64,000 bases of DNA. It comes from Planctomycetia bacterium (GTDB taxonomy: Bacteria; Planctomycetota; Planctomycetia; Pirellulales; UBA1268). Where the stretch lies: NCBI GenBank assembly GCA_014192425.1, contig BJHK01000008.1, positions 109,472 through 173,471 on the forward strand, given 5' to 3'. The notes beneath the pieces are model-generated. The model had not been told where the DNA came from. It searched no databases and saw only the letters and a program-made list of their open reading frames with translations. The position numbers and the translations under genes are program-made. Below are positions 1 through 9,013 of this stretch, piece after piece; the stretch's first letter is position 1, and every line of letters starts with the position of its first letter.

Positions 1-354
1 GTGGCCGGGAGATCCGCCTCCGGGGGCTCGGTCCACTGCCCGCCGAGACGGTGGCCGCTCTACGGGCGAATCCCGCGGTTCGCATCGGTTCGGGCCAGGG
101 GCAGGACCGCTGATTTTCCCTCCCGGCTCGGCCGGCCGGAGCCGACCGGCCGTGGTCGGGGCGCGGTCCGAGGCCCCGTCGGCCCGGGCCCGGTGTTGTG
201 ACGCCGGGCCGCGGATGCTACAAATATGTCGGTTCGACAGACCGCGTCAGCACTCCAGTCCGTTCGGGAACTGTGGCTCTTGTGCAACCGGCGATGGTCG
301 TTCAGTCGAGTGTGTTTTCGATCCAGTTCCCGACCCCCCGAGGTTTGATTTGCC
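1..354. other. Intergenic / 5' leader upstream of the RRM gene
   Basis: I find no convincing gene in these 354 bases. Short open frames exist on both strands but have no recognisable protein character. An inverted repeat lies at 133-152 (CGGCCGG, six-base loop, CCGGCCG). It could be the terminator of a gene left of the window, but it lacks a T tract. The stretch from about 215 to 354 is less GC-rich and probably holds the promoter and leader of the RRM gene. Confidence 0.5.
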
Positions 355-765
355 ATGTCCCGGAAGATTTACGTGGGGAACCTCCCCTGGTCCACCACGT
401 CGCAGGATCTTGAAGCGATGTTTGCCCCGCACGGTCCCGTGCGCAGCGCCGAAGTGATTTCCGATCGCGAGACCGGACGTTCACGCGGTTTCGGTTTCGT
501 CGAGATGGATACGGATGAGGGTCTGCAGGCGGCGATCTCGGCCCTCAACGGGCACGAGATCAACGGTCGGCCGTTGACCGTCAACGAGGCGCGCGAGCGG
601 ACGCCCCGTTCGGGTGGCGGCGGCGGCGGCGGTGGTGGCCGTGGCTACGGCGGTGGCGGTGGCGGTGGCTACGGCGGTGGCGGTGGCGGTGGCGGCCGCG
701 GCGGCTACGGCGGTGGCGGTGGCGGTGGCCGTGGTGGCTACGGCGGCGGTGGCGATCGTTACTGA
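355..765 (+). CDS. Glycine-rich RNA-binding protein (single RRM domain)
   Basis: A 136-residue protein with one RNA recognition motif and a glycine-rich tail. RNP2 (KIYVGNL) is at residues 4-10 and RNP1 (RGFGFVEM) at 44-51; both carry the aromatic residues that stack on single-stranded RNA. The RRM ends near residue 82. Residues from about 88 to 133 are almost pure glycine with interspersed Arg and Tyr (RGGYGGG-type), encoded by a GGT/GGC repeat tract. Bacterial proteins of this layout are common in cyanobacteria and planctomycetes and are often cold-inducible. Role inferred: RNA chaperone or post-transcriptional regulator. It is monocistronic, with a terminator-like hairpin 40 bases downstream. 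Confidence 0.92.
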   Translation: MSRKIYVGNLPWSTTSQDLEAMFAPHGPVRSAEVISDRETGRSRGFGFVEMDTDEGLQAAISALNGHEINGRPLTVNEARERTPRSGGGGGGGGGRGYGGGGGGGYGGGGGGGGRGGYGGGGGGGRGGYGGGGDRY

Positions 766-804
766 TCGTCCCGTCCCTCCCCCTTGTTGTGCACATGACC
801 TCGC

Positions 805-835
805 GGGAGCCGGCATGGTGAGCCGGCCGGCTCCC
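805..835 (+). terminator. Terminator-like hairpin after the RRM gene
   Basis: Perfect 10-bp inverted repeat, GGGAGCCGGC at 805-814 and GCCGGCTCCC at 826-835, with an 11-base loop. It lies between the RRM gene and rpsR. There is no T-run after it, so intrinsic termination is only plausible. Confidence 0.5.
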
Positions 836-954
836 CGAGGCAGTTTGAAGAGCCACTCCAGGCCAGTCGCGGAAGCACTGTCCTTCGGTTCAACCTTCGA
901 TTCATTCACGTTCCGTTCCAGTCAGACCTCCGCACGAGCAGAAACCCCACGCAG

Positions 955-1239
955 ATGAGCATCGCCGGTCCCAAGTCGAAGTTCGCCAAGACAGCACGCA
1001 AGAAGGCCAAGCCCCGCGCCAAGGTGAAGCGGCGCGATCCGATCTTCATCGACGGCGCCCGGCCGCGGCCGATGTACGTCGACTACAAGGACCTGGAACT
1101 CCTCGGCAAACTTGTCAACCGCCAGGCCAAGATCATCGGCCGGCGCAAGAGCGGGTGCACCGCGGCCAGCCAGCATGCCGTGACCCGCGCGATCAAGCGG
1201 GCCCGGTTCATGGCTCTCCTTCCCTACGTCGGCGAGTGA
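955..1239 (+). CDS. rpsR: 30S ribosomal protein bS18
   Basis: A 94-residue basic protein. The C-terminal half matches bS18: a YVDYKDLELL segment near residues 41-50, then the Arg/Lys-rich stretch and the ending TRAIKRARFMALLPYV, typical of the 16S rRNA-binding core. The first 30 residues are Lys/Arg-rich and longer than in E. coli. rpsR usually sits between rpsF/ssb and rplI, but here it stands alone between an RRM gene and a thioesterase. The 190-base gap upstream contains a hairpin, so it probably has its own promoter. Confidence 0.95.
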   Translation: MSIAGPKSKFAKTARKKAKPRAKVKRRDPIFIDGARPRPMYVDYKDLELLGKLVNRQAKIIGRRKSGCTAASQHAVTRAIKRARFMALLPYVGE

Positions 1240-1284
1240 TGGCGCGGCGACCGGCCGCGTCGCTTCGGCCCCACGGAGCCCCCG

Positions 1285-1710
1285 ATGGCCGCCCTGCTCA
1301 CCAGTCGCCGCGTCGAGTTCCGTGATACCGACGCGGCGGGGATCGTCCACTTCTCCGCTTTCTTCTTTTGGATGGAGTCGGTCGAGCACGAGCTCCTGCG
1401 GCGGGCGGGCCTGCACGTGATCGAACGCGCTGCCGACGGCGTCGAGGTCAGCTGGCCGCGGGTCTCCGCGGCCTGCGACTACGTGGCGGCAATCCGCTTC
1501 GGCGACGAGGTCGACGTGGCCGTGGCGGTCGAGGCGATCGGTCGCTCGAGCGTCACGTACGGGTTCACGTTTTCCCATGCCGGTGCGACCGTGGCCCGCG
1601 GTCGGGTGGTGGCGGTCCACTGCCGGATGCACCGGGGGCGAAAGCCGGAGCCGGTCGCGGTGCCCGCCGACGTGGCCGAACGGCTCCGGGCGTTCGCGGC
1701 CGAGGGCTGA
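1285..1710 (+). CDS. Acyl-CoA thioesterase, 4HBT/YbgC family (hotdog fold)
   Basis: A 141-residue single hotdog-domain protein. Residues 14-23 (DTDAAGIVHF) match the active-site helix of the 4-hydroxybenzoyl-CoA thioesterase/YbgC family; Asp16 would be the catalytic carboxylate. The following FFFWMESVEHELLRRAG and the strands around residues 68-105 fit the family. The substrate cannot be read from sequence; relatives act on short-chain or aromatic acyl-CoA. It starts 45 bases after rpsR and ends 13 bases before the ABC ATPase, so it may be co-transcribed with the transporter. Confidence 0.87.
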   Translation: MAALLTSRRVEFRDTDAAGIVHFSAFFFWMESVEHELLRRAGLHVIERAADGVEVSWPRVSAACDYVAAIRFGDEVDVAVAVEAIGRSSVTYGFTFSHAGATVARGRVVAVHCRMHRGRKPEPVAVPADVAERLRAFAAEG

Positions 1711-1723
1711 AAGCGGGGCGGGC

Positions 1724-2389
1724 GTGCTCGAGGTGGACCGGATCTCCAAGTCGTATCCGACGGCCGGCGGCACGGTCGCCGTGCTCGCCGACGTGTCGTT
1801 CGTGCTCGAGTCCGCCGGCCGCATGGTCATCATGGGCCCGAGCGGCTCGGGCAAGAGCACGCTGCTGGCGATCCTCGGGGCGCTCGAGCCGCCGACGGCG
1901 GGCCGCGTCCTGCTCGACGGCATCGATCCCAACAAGGTCGACGCTCCCGCGCGGGCCAAATTTCGCAACCGGCGGATCGGCTTCGTGTTCCAGGAGCACC
2001 ACCTGCTCGCCGGCTGCACCGCGCTCGACAACGTGATCCTGCCGGCGCTCGCCGGCGGCCGGGCGCAGGCCGACGTCGTCGCCCGCGCCGAGCGGCTCCT
2101 CGATCGCGTCGGGCTCGCCAACCGGCGCGACCACATGCCCGCCGCGCTCTCCGGCGGGGAACGGCAGCGGGTCGCGCTGGCCCGATCGCTGCTCCTCGCG
2201 CCGCGGCTCGTCCTCGCCGACGAGCCGACGGGCCAGCTCGACGGCCGAACCGCCGCCGAAGTCACCGATCTGCTCGTGTCGCTCGTCGATGAGGCGGGGG
2301 GCATGCTGATCGTCGTCACGCACGCCGATGCGGTGGCCGCCCGCGTCGGCGGCATCCGCCGGCTCGTCGCCGGGCGACTCGAGCCATGA
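1724..2389 (+). CDS. ABC transporter ATP-binding protein (LolD/MacB type)
   Basis: A 221-residue ATPase. I chose the GTG at 1724 because homology begins there (LEVDRISKSY); the open frame extends further upstream through the thioesterase gene without family character. Walker A (GPSGSGKST) is at residues 38-46, followed by a Q-loop (VFQEHH), the signature LSGGERQRVALARS, and Walker B with D-loop (LVLADEPTGQLD). This is the LolD/MacB/FtsE subgroup that partners FtsX-type permeases. Its stop overlaps the permease start (ATGA), so the two are translationally coupled. The pair may move lipoproteins or lipids, or drive a periplasmic mechanical step; the substrate is unknown. Confidence 0.93.
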   Translation: MLEVDRISKSYPTAGGTVAVLADVSFVLESAGRMVIMGPSGSGKSTLLAILGALEPPTAGRVLLDGIDPNKVDAPARAKFRNRRIGFVFQEHHLLAGCTALDNVILPALAGGRAQADVVARAERLLDRVGLANRRDHMPAALSGGERQRVALARSLLLAPRLVLADEPTGQLDGRTAAEVTDLLVSLVDEAGGMLIVVTHADAVAARVGGIRRLVAGRLEP

Positions 2390-5300
2390 CCGGGGCCGCC
2401 GACGCGTTTCCGCCGCGGCCGCCGGTCCGCTCGCTCGGCGGCCTGATCGGGCGGCTCAGCCTGTCGTGGTGGCCCCGGCTCGCCGCCGTCGCCGCCGCGG
2501 CGGCCGTCGTCGCCGCGGCGATCGCCGGCAGCCTCGGCGTCGGCGCCGCGATGCAGCGCGGCCTGCGCGACCTCGCGCTGGCGCGGCTGGGAGCGATCGA
2601 CGCCGTAGTGATCGGCGCCGAGCCGTTCGGTGCGGGCATCGCCGCGGCCGTGCAGGCGGCCGGCGCTGCGGATGGCGGACGGCAGGGCATCGTGCCCGCG
2701 GTCGTCCTCGAGGTCGCCGTCGAGCACGATGCCGGGGGCCGGCGCCAGACCTCGCGGGCAACGCTCCTGGCCTGCGACGACCCGGCCGGTCTCGGCTTCA
2801 CCCCCGCGCCGCCGCCGCTGGCAGCAGGGGGCGTGTTTCTCAACGCGCCTTTGGCACGGGGGCTCGGCGCCGACGAGGGGGCCGCAATCGTGCTCCGCGT
2901 GCCCCGGCCGTCGGTCGTTCCGGCCGACAGCCCGCTCGGCCGGAGGACTGCCGAGGCCAGCGGCCGGCGGCTCGCCGTCACCGCCATCCTGCCCGACGCG
3001 GGGCTGGGCCGGTTCTCCCTGCGGCCGACCCAGGTGACCGGGCCGCTGGTCGTGACGTCGCTTGGCGTCGCCCGCGATCTGCTCGGGAGCGCCGACGCGA
3101 CGAACGTGGTGTGTGCCGTCGGCGCGGGTCGTGGGGCGCCGGTCGAGTCGCTGCGCCGGCAGCTCCGTCCCACGCTCGCCGACTACGGGCTCGCGCTCGA
3201 GCCGGCGGGCCGCGCGGGCTGCCCACGGCTCACGAGCCGGCGGCTGATCCTGCCCGCGGCCGTCGACCGGGCCGCCGGCGCCGTCCTCGCGCCGCGCGGC
3301 GGCCGGCCGTCGCTCGTGTTTCTCGTCAACGCGATCGAACCCGGCGCGGCCGCCGGCGCGGATCGCGCGGCGCGGCCGGCCTCGATCCCCTACTCGACCG
3401 TGGTGGGCATCGACACCACGACCCTGCCGGTCGGTCCGCTCGTCGACGCCTCCGGCCGGCCCCTCGCCCTGCCCGGCGCCGACGAGATCGTGATCGACCG
3501 CTGGATGGCCGACGACCTCGCCGCCCAGGGGCGGCCGGTGGCGATCGGCGACGCGCTCGAACTGCGGTTCTTCGCCGCCGAGACGCTCCACGGCCGCGTC
3601 CTGGAGCAATCGGCGCGGCTGCGGATCGCCGGCATCGCGGCGATGGAGGGGGCCGCCCTGGCCCGCGAGTTCGTTCCCGAGGTCGAGGGCATCACTGACG
3701 AGAAGTCGATCGCCGACTGGGATCCCCCCTTTCCCTTCGACGCCGCCAGGGTGCGCACGACGCCGCCGCACGACGAGGATGACCGTTACTGGAAGGAGCA
3801 TGGTGCCGCGCCCAAGGCCTTCGTGTCGCTGCCGACCGCCCGCCGGCTGGCCGGGAGCCGGTTCGGCGCGACCACGGCCTGGCATCTGCCCCCCCTCGAG
3901 CGCGAGGAACTCGACGTCGTGCGCGACCGTCTCGCCGCCGCCATCGCCCCCGAGAGCCTCGGCATCCGCGTCGTGCCGCTGCGGGCCGAAGCGATCGCGG
4001 CCGCACGTGGCTCCACACCCTTCGGCGGCCTGTTTCTCGCCCTCTCGAGCTTCGTCGTCGGCGCGGGGTTGATCCTCGAATGGCTCCTGTTTCGGCTCCT
4101 CGTCGCCGCGCGGCGACGCGAGGTCGGCATCCTCGCCGCGATCGGCTGGCCGCCCCGACGGCTCGCCCTGCTCCTTGGCGGCGTCGCCGCCAGCGCGGCC
4201 GCGGTCGGCGCCCTCGTCGGCACGGCGCTGGGGCCGCTCTGGACGCGGCTCCTGGTGGCGGGTCTGTCGCGCGGCTGGGAGGCGGACGTCGCGGCCGGCT
4301 CCGCGGCGGTGTTTCAGGGCCCCGCTCCGCCGCTCTCCGCCGTCTGGCCCGGTGGTGTGATCGCGTTTCTCGTGTCGCTCGCCGCGGTGCTGTGGGCGGT
4401 CCGCCGCCTGGCTGGAAGTCCCCCGCTCGTCCTCCTCGGCGGCGCGACCGAGACGATCGGCGGCGGCCGGGGGCAGGCCGGCTGGTCCGTGGTCTGGGCC
4501 ACGCTGGCGGCGGTGGCGGCCGCGGTCGTGGCCCTGCTCGGGCGCCGGGCCGGAGGCCAGGCCGCCGTCGGCTGGTTCTTCGGCGCGGGCGGGCTCGCGC
4601 TCGTCGCCGCGCTCGGGTTCGTGCGGTCATGGCTGTTTGGCGGCCTGCGCGGCGGGCCGCTGCGGTCGCTGGCCGGGCTCGTCGGCCGCGGGCTCGCCCA
4701 TGCCCCGGCCCGCAGTTTCGCCGTCGCCACGATCGTCGCGGTGGCGGAGTTCCTCGTCGTCGCCGTGTCGTCGTTCGCGCTCCGGCCGCCGGCCGATCCG
4801 ACGGACCGTGCGTCGCCCACCGGGGGCTGGTCGTTCGTCGTCGGCTTCGGCACGCCCACCGCGGTCGATCCGGCCGCCGCCGAGAACCGGGGCGGGCTAG
4901 GCATGACCGAGGCCGAGGAGCGGGCCGTGGCCGGCTGCACGATCGCGCGGCTGCGCCGTCGCGACGGCGATGCGGCCGACTGCACGAGCCTGTATGCGGC
5001 CGCCCGGCCGCCGGTTGTCGGGGTCGGCCCGGACTTCATCGCCCGGGGCGGATTCTCATTCGCGGATCGCGGCCGCGCGGCGACGCGCCCGACCGGACCC
5101 GACATGGAGACGGACAATCCCTGGACGTTGCTCGAACGTGCGGACGGTACGGCCGGCCCGGTGCCTGCGATCCTCGATCAGGCCACCGCGCAGTGGGCGC
5201 TCAAGTACGGCGGTGTGGGGGACCGGTTCACGCTCCCCGACGACGCGGGCGCACCCGTCGAGTTCGAGATCGTGGCCCTGCTCGAGCCAGGCATCCTCCA

Positions 5301-5877
5301 GGGCATGGTGCTCGTCGCCGACCGTGCCTTCACGCGCGTCTTCCCCGGCCGTTCCGGGTACGGCATGGCGCTGGTGGACGACGGCCCGCTGCCGCAGGCC
5401 GCGCGGACCGCGGCCCGCGCGGGCCTCGCCGCGGCCTGGGCCGACGCGGCGCCGGAGTTCAGCGGCGCCGTCGATCGGCTGCGCAGCCTGCAAGGAGTGC
5501 AGAACACGTTCCTCGCCGCCTTCCAGGCCCTGGGCACGCTCGGCCTGCTCTTGGGCACGGCGGGCGTGGCCGCGGTGCAGGTGCAGAATGCGCTGGAGCG
5601 GGCCGGTTCGCTCGCCCTGCTCCGGGCTCTCGGGTTCACGCTGCCGCAGGTGCGCCGGCTGCTCGTGGCCGAGACGCTCGTCGCCGTCGGCCTCGGGCTG
5701 GTCGCCGGCACCGGCGCCGCCTGCCTCGCCGTCTGGCCGGCGCTTGCGACCGGCACGGCCGACGTGCCGTTGGGCTGGATCGCGATCAGTGCCGGCCTGG
5801 CCATCCTTGCCAGCGCCGGCGCGGCCGTGGCCGCCGTGCGCCGGACGTCGATCCCGGAGCGGCCGCTCGCGGCATGA
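2386..5877 (+). CDS. Large FtsX-like ABC permease
   Basis: A 1163-residue permease whose ATG overlaps the ATPase stop. One membrane segment lies near residues 30-55. A large extracytoplasmic region follows, then a cluster of hydrophobic segments from about 545 to 800. A second extracytoplasmic region follows, and a C-terminal three-segment FtsX domain spans about 1045-1155 (NTFLAAFQALGTLGLL onward). The coupling-helix region RAGSLALLRALGFTLPQVRRLL is typical of MacB/LolC-type permeases. Two FtsX-like halves in one chain are unusual compared with about 400-residue LolC/E subunits, although 800-1200-residue forms exist. Codon use is extremely GC-rich, which creates long meaningless frames on the opposite strand. 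Confidence 0.9.
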   Translation: MTGAADAFPPRPPVRSLGGLIGRLSLSWWPRLAAVAAAAAVVAAAIAGSLGVGAAMQRGLRDLALARLGAIDAVVIGAEPFGAGIAAAVQAAGAADGGRQGIVPAVVLEVAVEHDAGGRRQTSRATLLACDDPAGLGFTPAPPPLAAGGVFLNAPLARGLGADEGAAIVLRVPRPSVVPADSPLGRRTAEASGRRLAVTAILPDAGLGRFSLRPTQVTGPLVVTSLGVARDLLGSADATNVVCAVGAGRGAPVESLRRQLRPTLADYGLALEPAGRAGCPRLTSRRLILPAAVDRAAGAVLAPRGGRPSLVFLVNAIEPGAAAGADRAARPASIPYSTVVGIDTTTLPVGPLVDASGRPLALPGADEIVIDRWMADDLAAQGRPVAIGDALELRFFAAETLHGRVLEQSARLRIAGIAAMEGAALAREFVPEVEGITDEKSIADWDPPFPFDAARVRTTPPHDEDDRYWKEHGAAPKAFVSLPTARRLAGSRFGATTAWHLPPLEREELDVVRDRLAAAIAPESLGIRVVPLRAEAIAAARGSTPFGGLFLALSSFVVGAGLILEWLLFRLLVAARRREVGILAAIGWPPRRLALLLGGVAASAAAVGALVGTALGPLWTRLLVAGLSRGWEADVAAGSAAVFQGPAPPLSAVWPGGVIAFLVSLAAVLWAVRRLAGSPPLVLLGGATETIGGGRGQAGWSVVWATLAAVAAAVVALLGRRAGGQAAVGWFFGAGGLALVAALGFVRSWLFGGLRGGPLRSLAGLVGRGLAHAPARSFAVATIVAVAEFLVVAVSSFALRPPADPTDRASPTGGWSFVVGFGTPTAVDPAAAENRGGLGMTEAEERAVAGCTIARLRRRDGDAADCTSLYAAARPPVVGVGPDFIARGGFSFADRGRAATRPTGPDMETDNPWTLLERADGTAGPVPAILDQATAQWALKYGGVGDRFTLPDDAGAPVEFEIVALLEPGILQGMVLVADRAFTRVFPGRSGYGMALVDDGPLPQAARTAARAGLAAAWADAAPEFSGAVDRLRSLQGVQNTFLAAFQALGTLGLLLGTAGVAAVQVQNALERAGSLALLRALGFTLPQVRRLLVAETLVAVGLGLVAGTGAACLAVWPALATGTADVPLGWIAISAGLAILASAGAAVAAVRRTSIPERPLAA

Positions 5878-5911
5878 CGCCGCCGCGCGGCTGCCGTGTC
5901 ACGTCACGCCG

Positions 5912-6745
5912 TCACTTCGCCTCGTCGGGCTTGCCGGCGTTGGCAGCCGGCACCTGGGCGACGAGCTTGCCGATCTCGGACGCGGGCACGATGACGAGAG
6001 CCTGGCCCTGCGCCTTGGTGATCCGCACCGCGCCGATGCCGAGCAGGGTGCCATCGAGCGCGAAGGTCGGGCAGCTGCGGACCATGTTCGTCGTCAGGAA
6101 GCAGGCCCGCGGCCGCTCGATCACCGCCGACACCTGGCCCATCGTCAGCGCCGGCTCGTTGTTGAAGACGTCGTCGAGCCGCGTCACCGACACCGTCGGA
6201 TCCGCCGCCGCGGCGCGGCTGCTGCTGGTCAGGTCGACCGGAGCGAACGTCACCCCCTTGACCTCCGGCGCATCGGCCTTCGGCCGCACGAATGCCAGGT
6301 CGGCATCGGCATCCTTGAAGACCATCGTCGCCGGGATCTCGGTGCCGTCGGCGAGGATGATCTCCAGTTCCTTGACGGTGGCGCTGGCCTCCATCTTCAT
6401 CGGCCCGGCCGGTGTGTTCGTTTCGCGGCCGTCGAGCAGCCGCGCGGGATCGATGGCGCTCAGCGACAGGACGACGAGGCCTGTCTTGTCGATGACCGTG
6501 GCGTCTGAGCGGACCTTCTGCTCCCGTTCCGGTATCGACATCCCAGGCCGGTCGGCGGCGGTGAGGCGGAGCGTGGCCACGCCGGTCACCTTCACGATCG
6601 CGTCGCGGCTGTTCGCGAAGATGCGCCGGGCCTGCGCGGCGGCCGAGTCCTCGGCCCGGCCGCTGCGGGCGACGGGGCCAAGCGCGGCGGACAGTGCGGC
6701 GAGCAGCAGGATGGCCGACCGCGATGGGAAGACTGCAGAGGGCAT
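5912..6745 (-). CDS. Exported HtrA-like pseudoprotease (catalytic His missing)
   Basis: A 277-residue secreted protein. I chose the ATG at 6745 because an AGGAG lies about 10 bases before it and it opens directly into a signal peptide ending near ARSGRAED. The rest follows a trypsin/HtrA outline: VIDKTGLVVL, then LADGTEIPATMV and DADLAFVRP, then LDGTLLGIG. Where HtrA has TNHHV this protein reads LSLSA, so the catalytic histidine is absent. The GNSGGP segment is replaced by a divergent RSCPT. The Asp-containing strand (DADLAF) remains. It is probably a non-proteolytic paralogue or partner of the HtrA gene 91 bases upstream, perhaps a substrate-binding or decoy subunit. No PDZ domain is visible. 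Confidence 0.72.
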   Translation of the reverse strand: MPSAVFPSRSAILLLAALSAALGPVARSGRAEDSAAAQARRIFANSRDAIVKVTGVATLRLTAADRPGMSIPEREQKVRSDATVIDKTGLVVLSLSAIDPARLLDGRETNTPAGPMKMEASATVKELEIILADGTEIPATMVFKDADADLAFVRPKADAPEVKGVTFAPVDLTSSSRAAAADPTVSVTRLDDVFNNEPALTMGQVSAVIERPRACFLTTNMVRSCPTFALDGTLLGIGAVRITKAQGQALVIVPASEIGKLVAQVPAANAGKPDEAK

Positions 6746-6836
6746 GGCTGAGGCGCTCCTGATTGGGGGGAAGCCGTGATTGGGGAGAAGCCGAGTTCCG
6801 GCCGCGCAGCGGACTGGCACGGCGCCGACTCGAATC

Positions 6837-8900
6837 CTACCAGCGCGGCTCGACCTCGGCGAACGCCGAGTTGACGCCGCGCCGGATGAAGAACACGACC
6901 TGCCGCGGCTTTGTCTCGCGACAGGCCACGAGGATCGCCTCGACGTCGGCCGTCGTCTTCACGACCCTGCCGTCGATCGACTCGATGACGTCGCCCGTCG
7001 CCAGCCCGGCGAGCGCCGCCCAGCCGTTCGGCTGCACGGTGCTGATTCGCACCCCCGGGGCGTCGACCGGCATCCGTTCGGCGATCCGTTCGGTGAGCGG
7101 CATGTCGCGCACGGTGAACTCGAAGGCGTCGTCGCGAAACGTCTTCAGGTCGCCGCTGGCGGCCGGGCTGGCGACGAGCGTCGCGCTGAGCTGCAGGGGT
7201 GCGCTGCCGCGCAGGCCTTCGAAGGCGACCGTGCTGCCGACGGAATAGTCGCGGATCAGGCTGTCGAAGACGTCGGTGTCGGTCGGGGTGCCGGCCGGGA
7301 TGACGCGGCCGTCGAGCTTGAGGAGCAGGTCGCCCACCGTGAGGCCGGCGGCGGCGGCCGGTGACTCGGGCACCACGTGCGTCACCCGGACCCCCTTGCG
7401 GGCCGTGACGCCGAGAGCCTCGGCGATCTCGCGGGTCAGGACCTGGGTCTGGGCGCCGAGCCAGGGCCGGCCGGGGGCGGGTACTCGCTCCTCGGCGCCG
7501 GTGCTGCCGACGCGGGCCACCGTCACGAGTTCGTCGGCGGAGCGCAGGAATGTCACGAGCGCCGGCACCGGTTCGCTCGCTCCGGACGCGATCGCCGCCG
7601 CCGCCGTTCGCAGGTCGGCGGCCCGTTTGATCGGCGTGTCGCCGAGTTTGACGATGATGTCACCCGGCCGCAGGGCCGGCTTCGCCTCCGAGGCTCCGCC
7701 GCCGTTCCGCACGCCGACCACGACGGCGCCGTCGGTCGTGGGCCGCTTGCGTTCCAGGGCGAGGAACCTGGTCACGTCCCGAACGGTGATCCCCAGCGGC
7801 TGCACCTCCACCTCCTTCGGCTGCGACGGCTCGCGGGCCTCCGTGGTGATCGTCCACTCGATCGGGGTGCCATTCCGCAGCCCCTTGACCGGCACGGCGC
7901 TGCCGACAGGCACGGTGAAGACGAGCCGGTTGAACGCCGGCACGTCCTCGGCGGATCGCGCGGCAGGGATGGCGGTGCCATTGAACGAGGTCACGATGTC
8001 GCCCGGCTTGAGGCCCGCCCGGTCCGCCGGGCCGCCCGGAATGACGGACCCGACGACGATCCCGGCGTCGGACAGCTGTGACTTGAGCAGCGGCTGCGTC
8101 CCGACTCCCACCCAACTGCGTGCGACGCGGCCCGTGGCAATGATCTCGGCGGTGACGGCCTTGGCGATCGTCGCCGGGATGGCGCCACCGAGGCTGCCCA
8201 CCCCGATCTCGTTGACGCCGACGATCTCGCCGGCCAGGTTGACGAGCGGGCCGCCGCTGTTGCCCGGAAAGATGACGGCGTCGTGCCCGATCCAGCGGAT
8301 CAGTTCGCCGACGCTCTCGCCGTCGATCTCCAGCCCGCCGCGCGGCATGACCATGGCGATGTTGGAGACGATCCCCTGCGTGACCGACTGGGAAAGGCCG
8401 GCCGGGCTGCCCATGGCGAGAACGACGTCCCCGACCCGAAGGGCGTCGGAGTCGCCGAACGTGGCGTGCGCGAGCGGTTTGGAAGGATCGCGGCGGGCGG
8501 CTGGATCGATCTTCAGGACGGTCAGGTCGGAGAGCGGGTCGGTGCCGACGAGGGTCGCGGGAAGTTCCTCGCGGTTGGTCATCCGCACGGTGATCCGGCT
8601 GCCGCGGCCGGCAACGTGATGGTTGGTGACGATGTAGCCGTCGGGGGAGACGATGGCGCCGGAACCGGTGCCGCGCGACTTCTGCATCCGGCCGCCGTCA
8701 CCCGACTCCATGACGACGTCGATCCGCACGAGGGTCGGATAGACCAGTTCGACGGCCTTTTCGATCCGTTCCCGGGAGACGGCGGCGGGGGCCGCGGCAG
8801 GCCGCCCCGCGGGCGGCTCCTCGGCGACGGCGACGAGCGACCCGAAGAGCAGAAAGGCGCACCGCCCCAGTTTGGAGCCCGCGACGTGACGAAGTAGCAT
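6837..8900 (-). CDS. HtrA/DegP-like serine protease with four PDZ-like domains
   Basis: A 687-residue periplasmic protease. The ATG at 8900 is preceded by GGAGG at 5-base spacing and opens a signal peptide (LGRCAFLLFGSLVAVAEE); an earlier in-frame start at 8978 lacks these features. The trypsin fold carries His in VTNHHVAG, Asp in SDLTVLKI and Ser in FPGNSGGPLV, so the triad is complete. Four PDZ-like modules follow, recognisable from GLKPGDIV, ALRPGDIIV, GLTVGDLLL and GLATGDVIE. E. coli DegP has two, so this is a long form. It heads a minus-strand operon with the inactive paralogue at 5912-6745. It is divergent from the STN-like gene across a 113-base shared promoter region. Confidence 0.93.
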   Translation of the reverse strand: MLLRHVAGSKLGRCAFLLFGSLVAVAEEPPAGRPAAAPAAVSRERIEKAVELVYPTLVRIDVVMESGDGGRMQKSRGTGSGAIVSPDGYIVTNHHVAGRGSRITVRMTNREELPATLVGTDPLSDLTVLKIDPAARRDPSKPLAHATFGDSDALRVGDVVLAMGSPAGLSQSVTQGIVSNIAMVMPRGGLEIDGESVGELIRWIGHDAVIFPGNSGGPLVNLAGEIVGVNEIGVGSLGGAIPATIAKAVTAEIIATGRVARSWVGVGTQPLLKSQLSDAGIVVGSVIPGGPADRAGLKPGDIVTSFNGTAIPAARSAEDVPAFNRLVFTVPVGSAVPVKGLRNGTPIEWTITTEAREPSQPKEVEVQPLGITVRDVTRFLALERKRPTTDGAVVVGVRNGGGASEAKPALRPGDIIVKLGDTPIKRAADLRTAAAAIASGASEPVPALVTFLRSADELVTVARVGSTGAEERVPAPGRPWLGAQTQVLTREIAEALGVTARKGVRVTHVVPESPAAAAGLTVGDLLLKLDGRVIPAGTPTDTDVFDSLIRDYSVGSTVAFEGLRGSAPLQLSATLVASPAASGDLKTFRDDAFEFTVRDMPLTERIAERMPVDAPGVRISTVQPNGWAALAGLATGDVIESIDGRVVKTTADVEAILVACRETKPRQVVFFIRRGVNSAFAEVEPRW

Positions 8901-9013
8901 GAAGGCCTCCGGAAAAAGACGGGCCGGTGACGCCCGTCGATACCGGGAGTGTAGCCTGCGGCCGACGTTTCTCCCCACGGCTCGATCCCTCCCTTCCTCG
9001 CAGGAGCCATGCC

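Noticed and set aside
922..3885. 987-codon open frame on the minus strand
   Set aside because: It is antisense to bS18, the thioesterase and the ABC transporter genes and is low-complexity Arg/Gly/Pro/Ala. Such frames arise from the extreme GC content.
4080..6779. 899-codon open frame on the plus strand
   Set aside because: It is out of frame with the FtsX permease and antisense to the HtrA-like gene, with no protein-like pattern.
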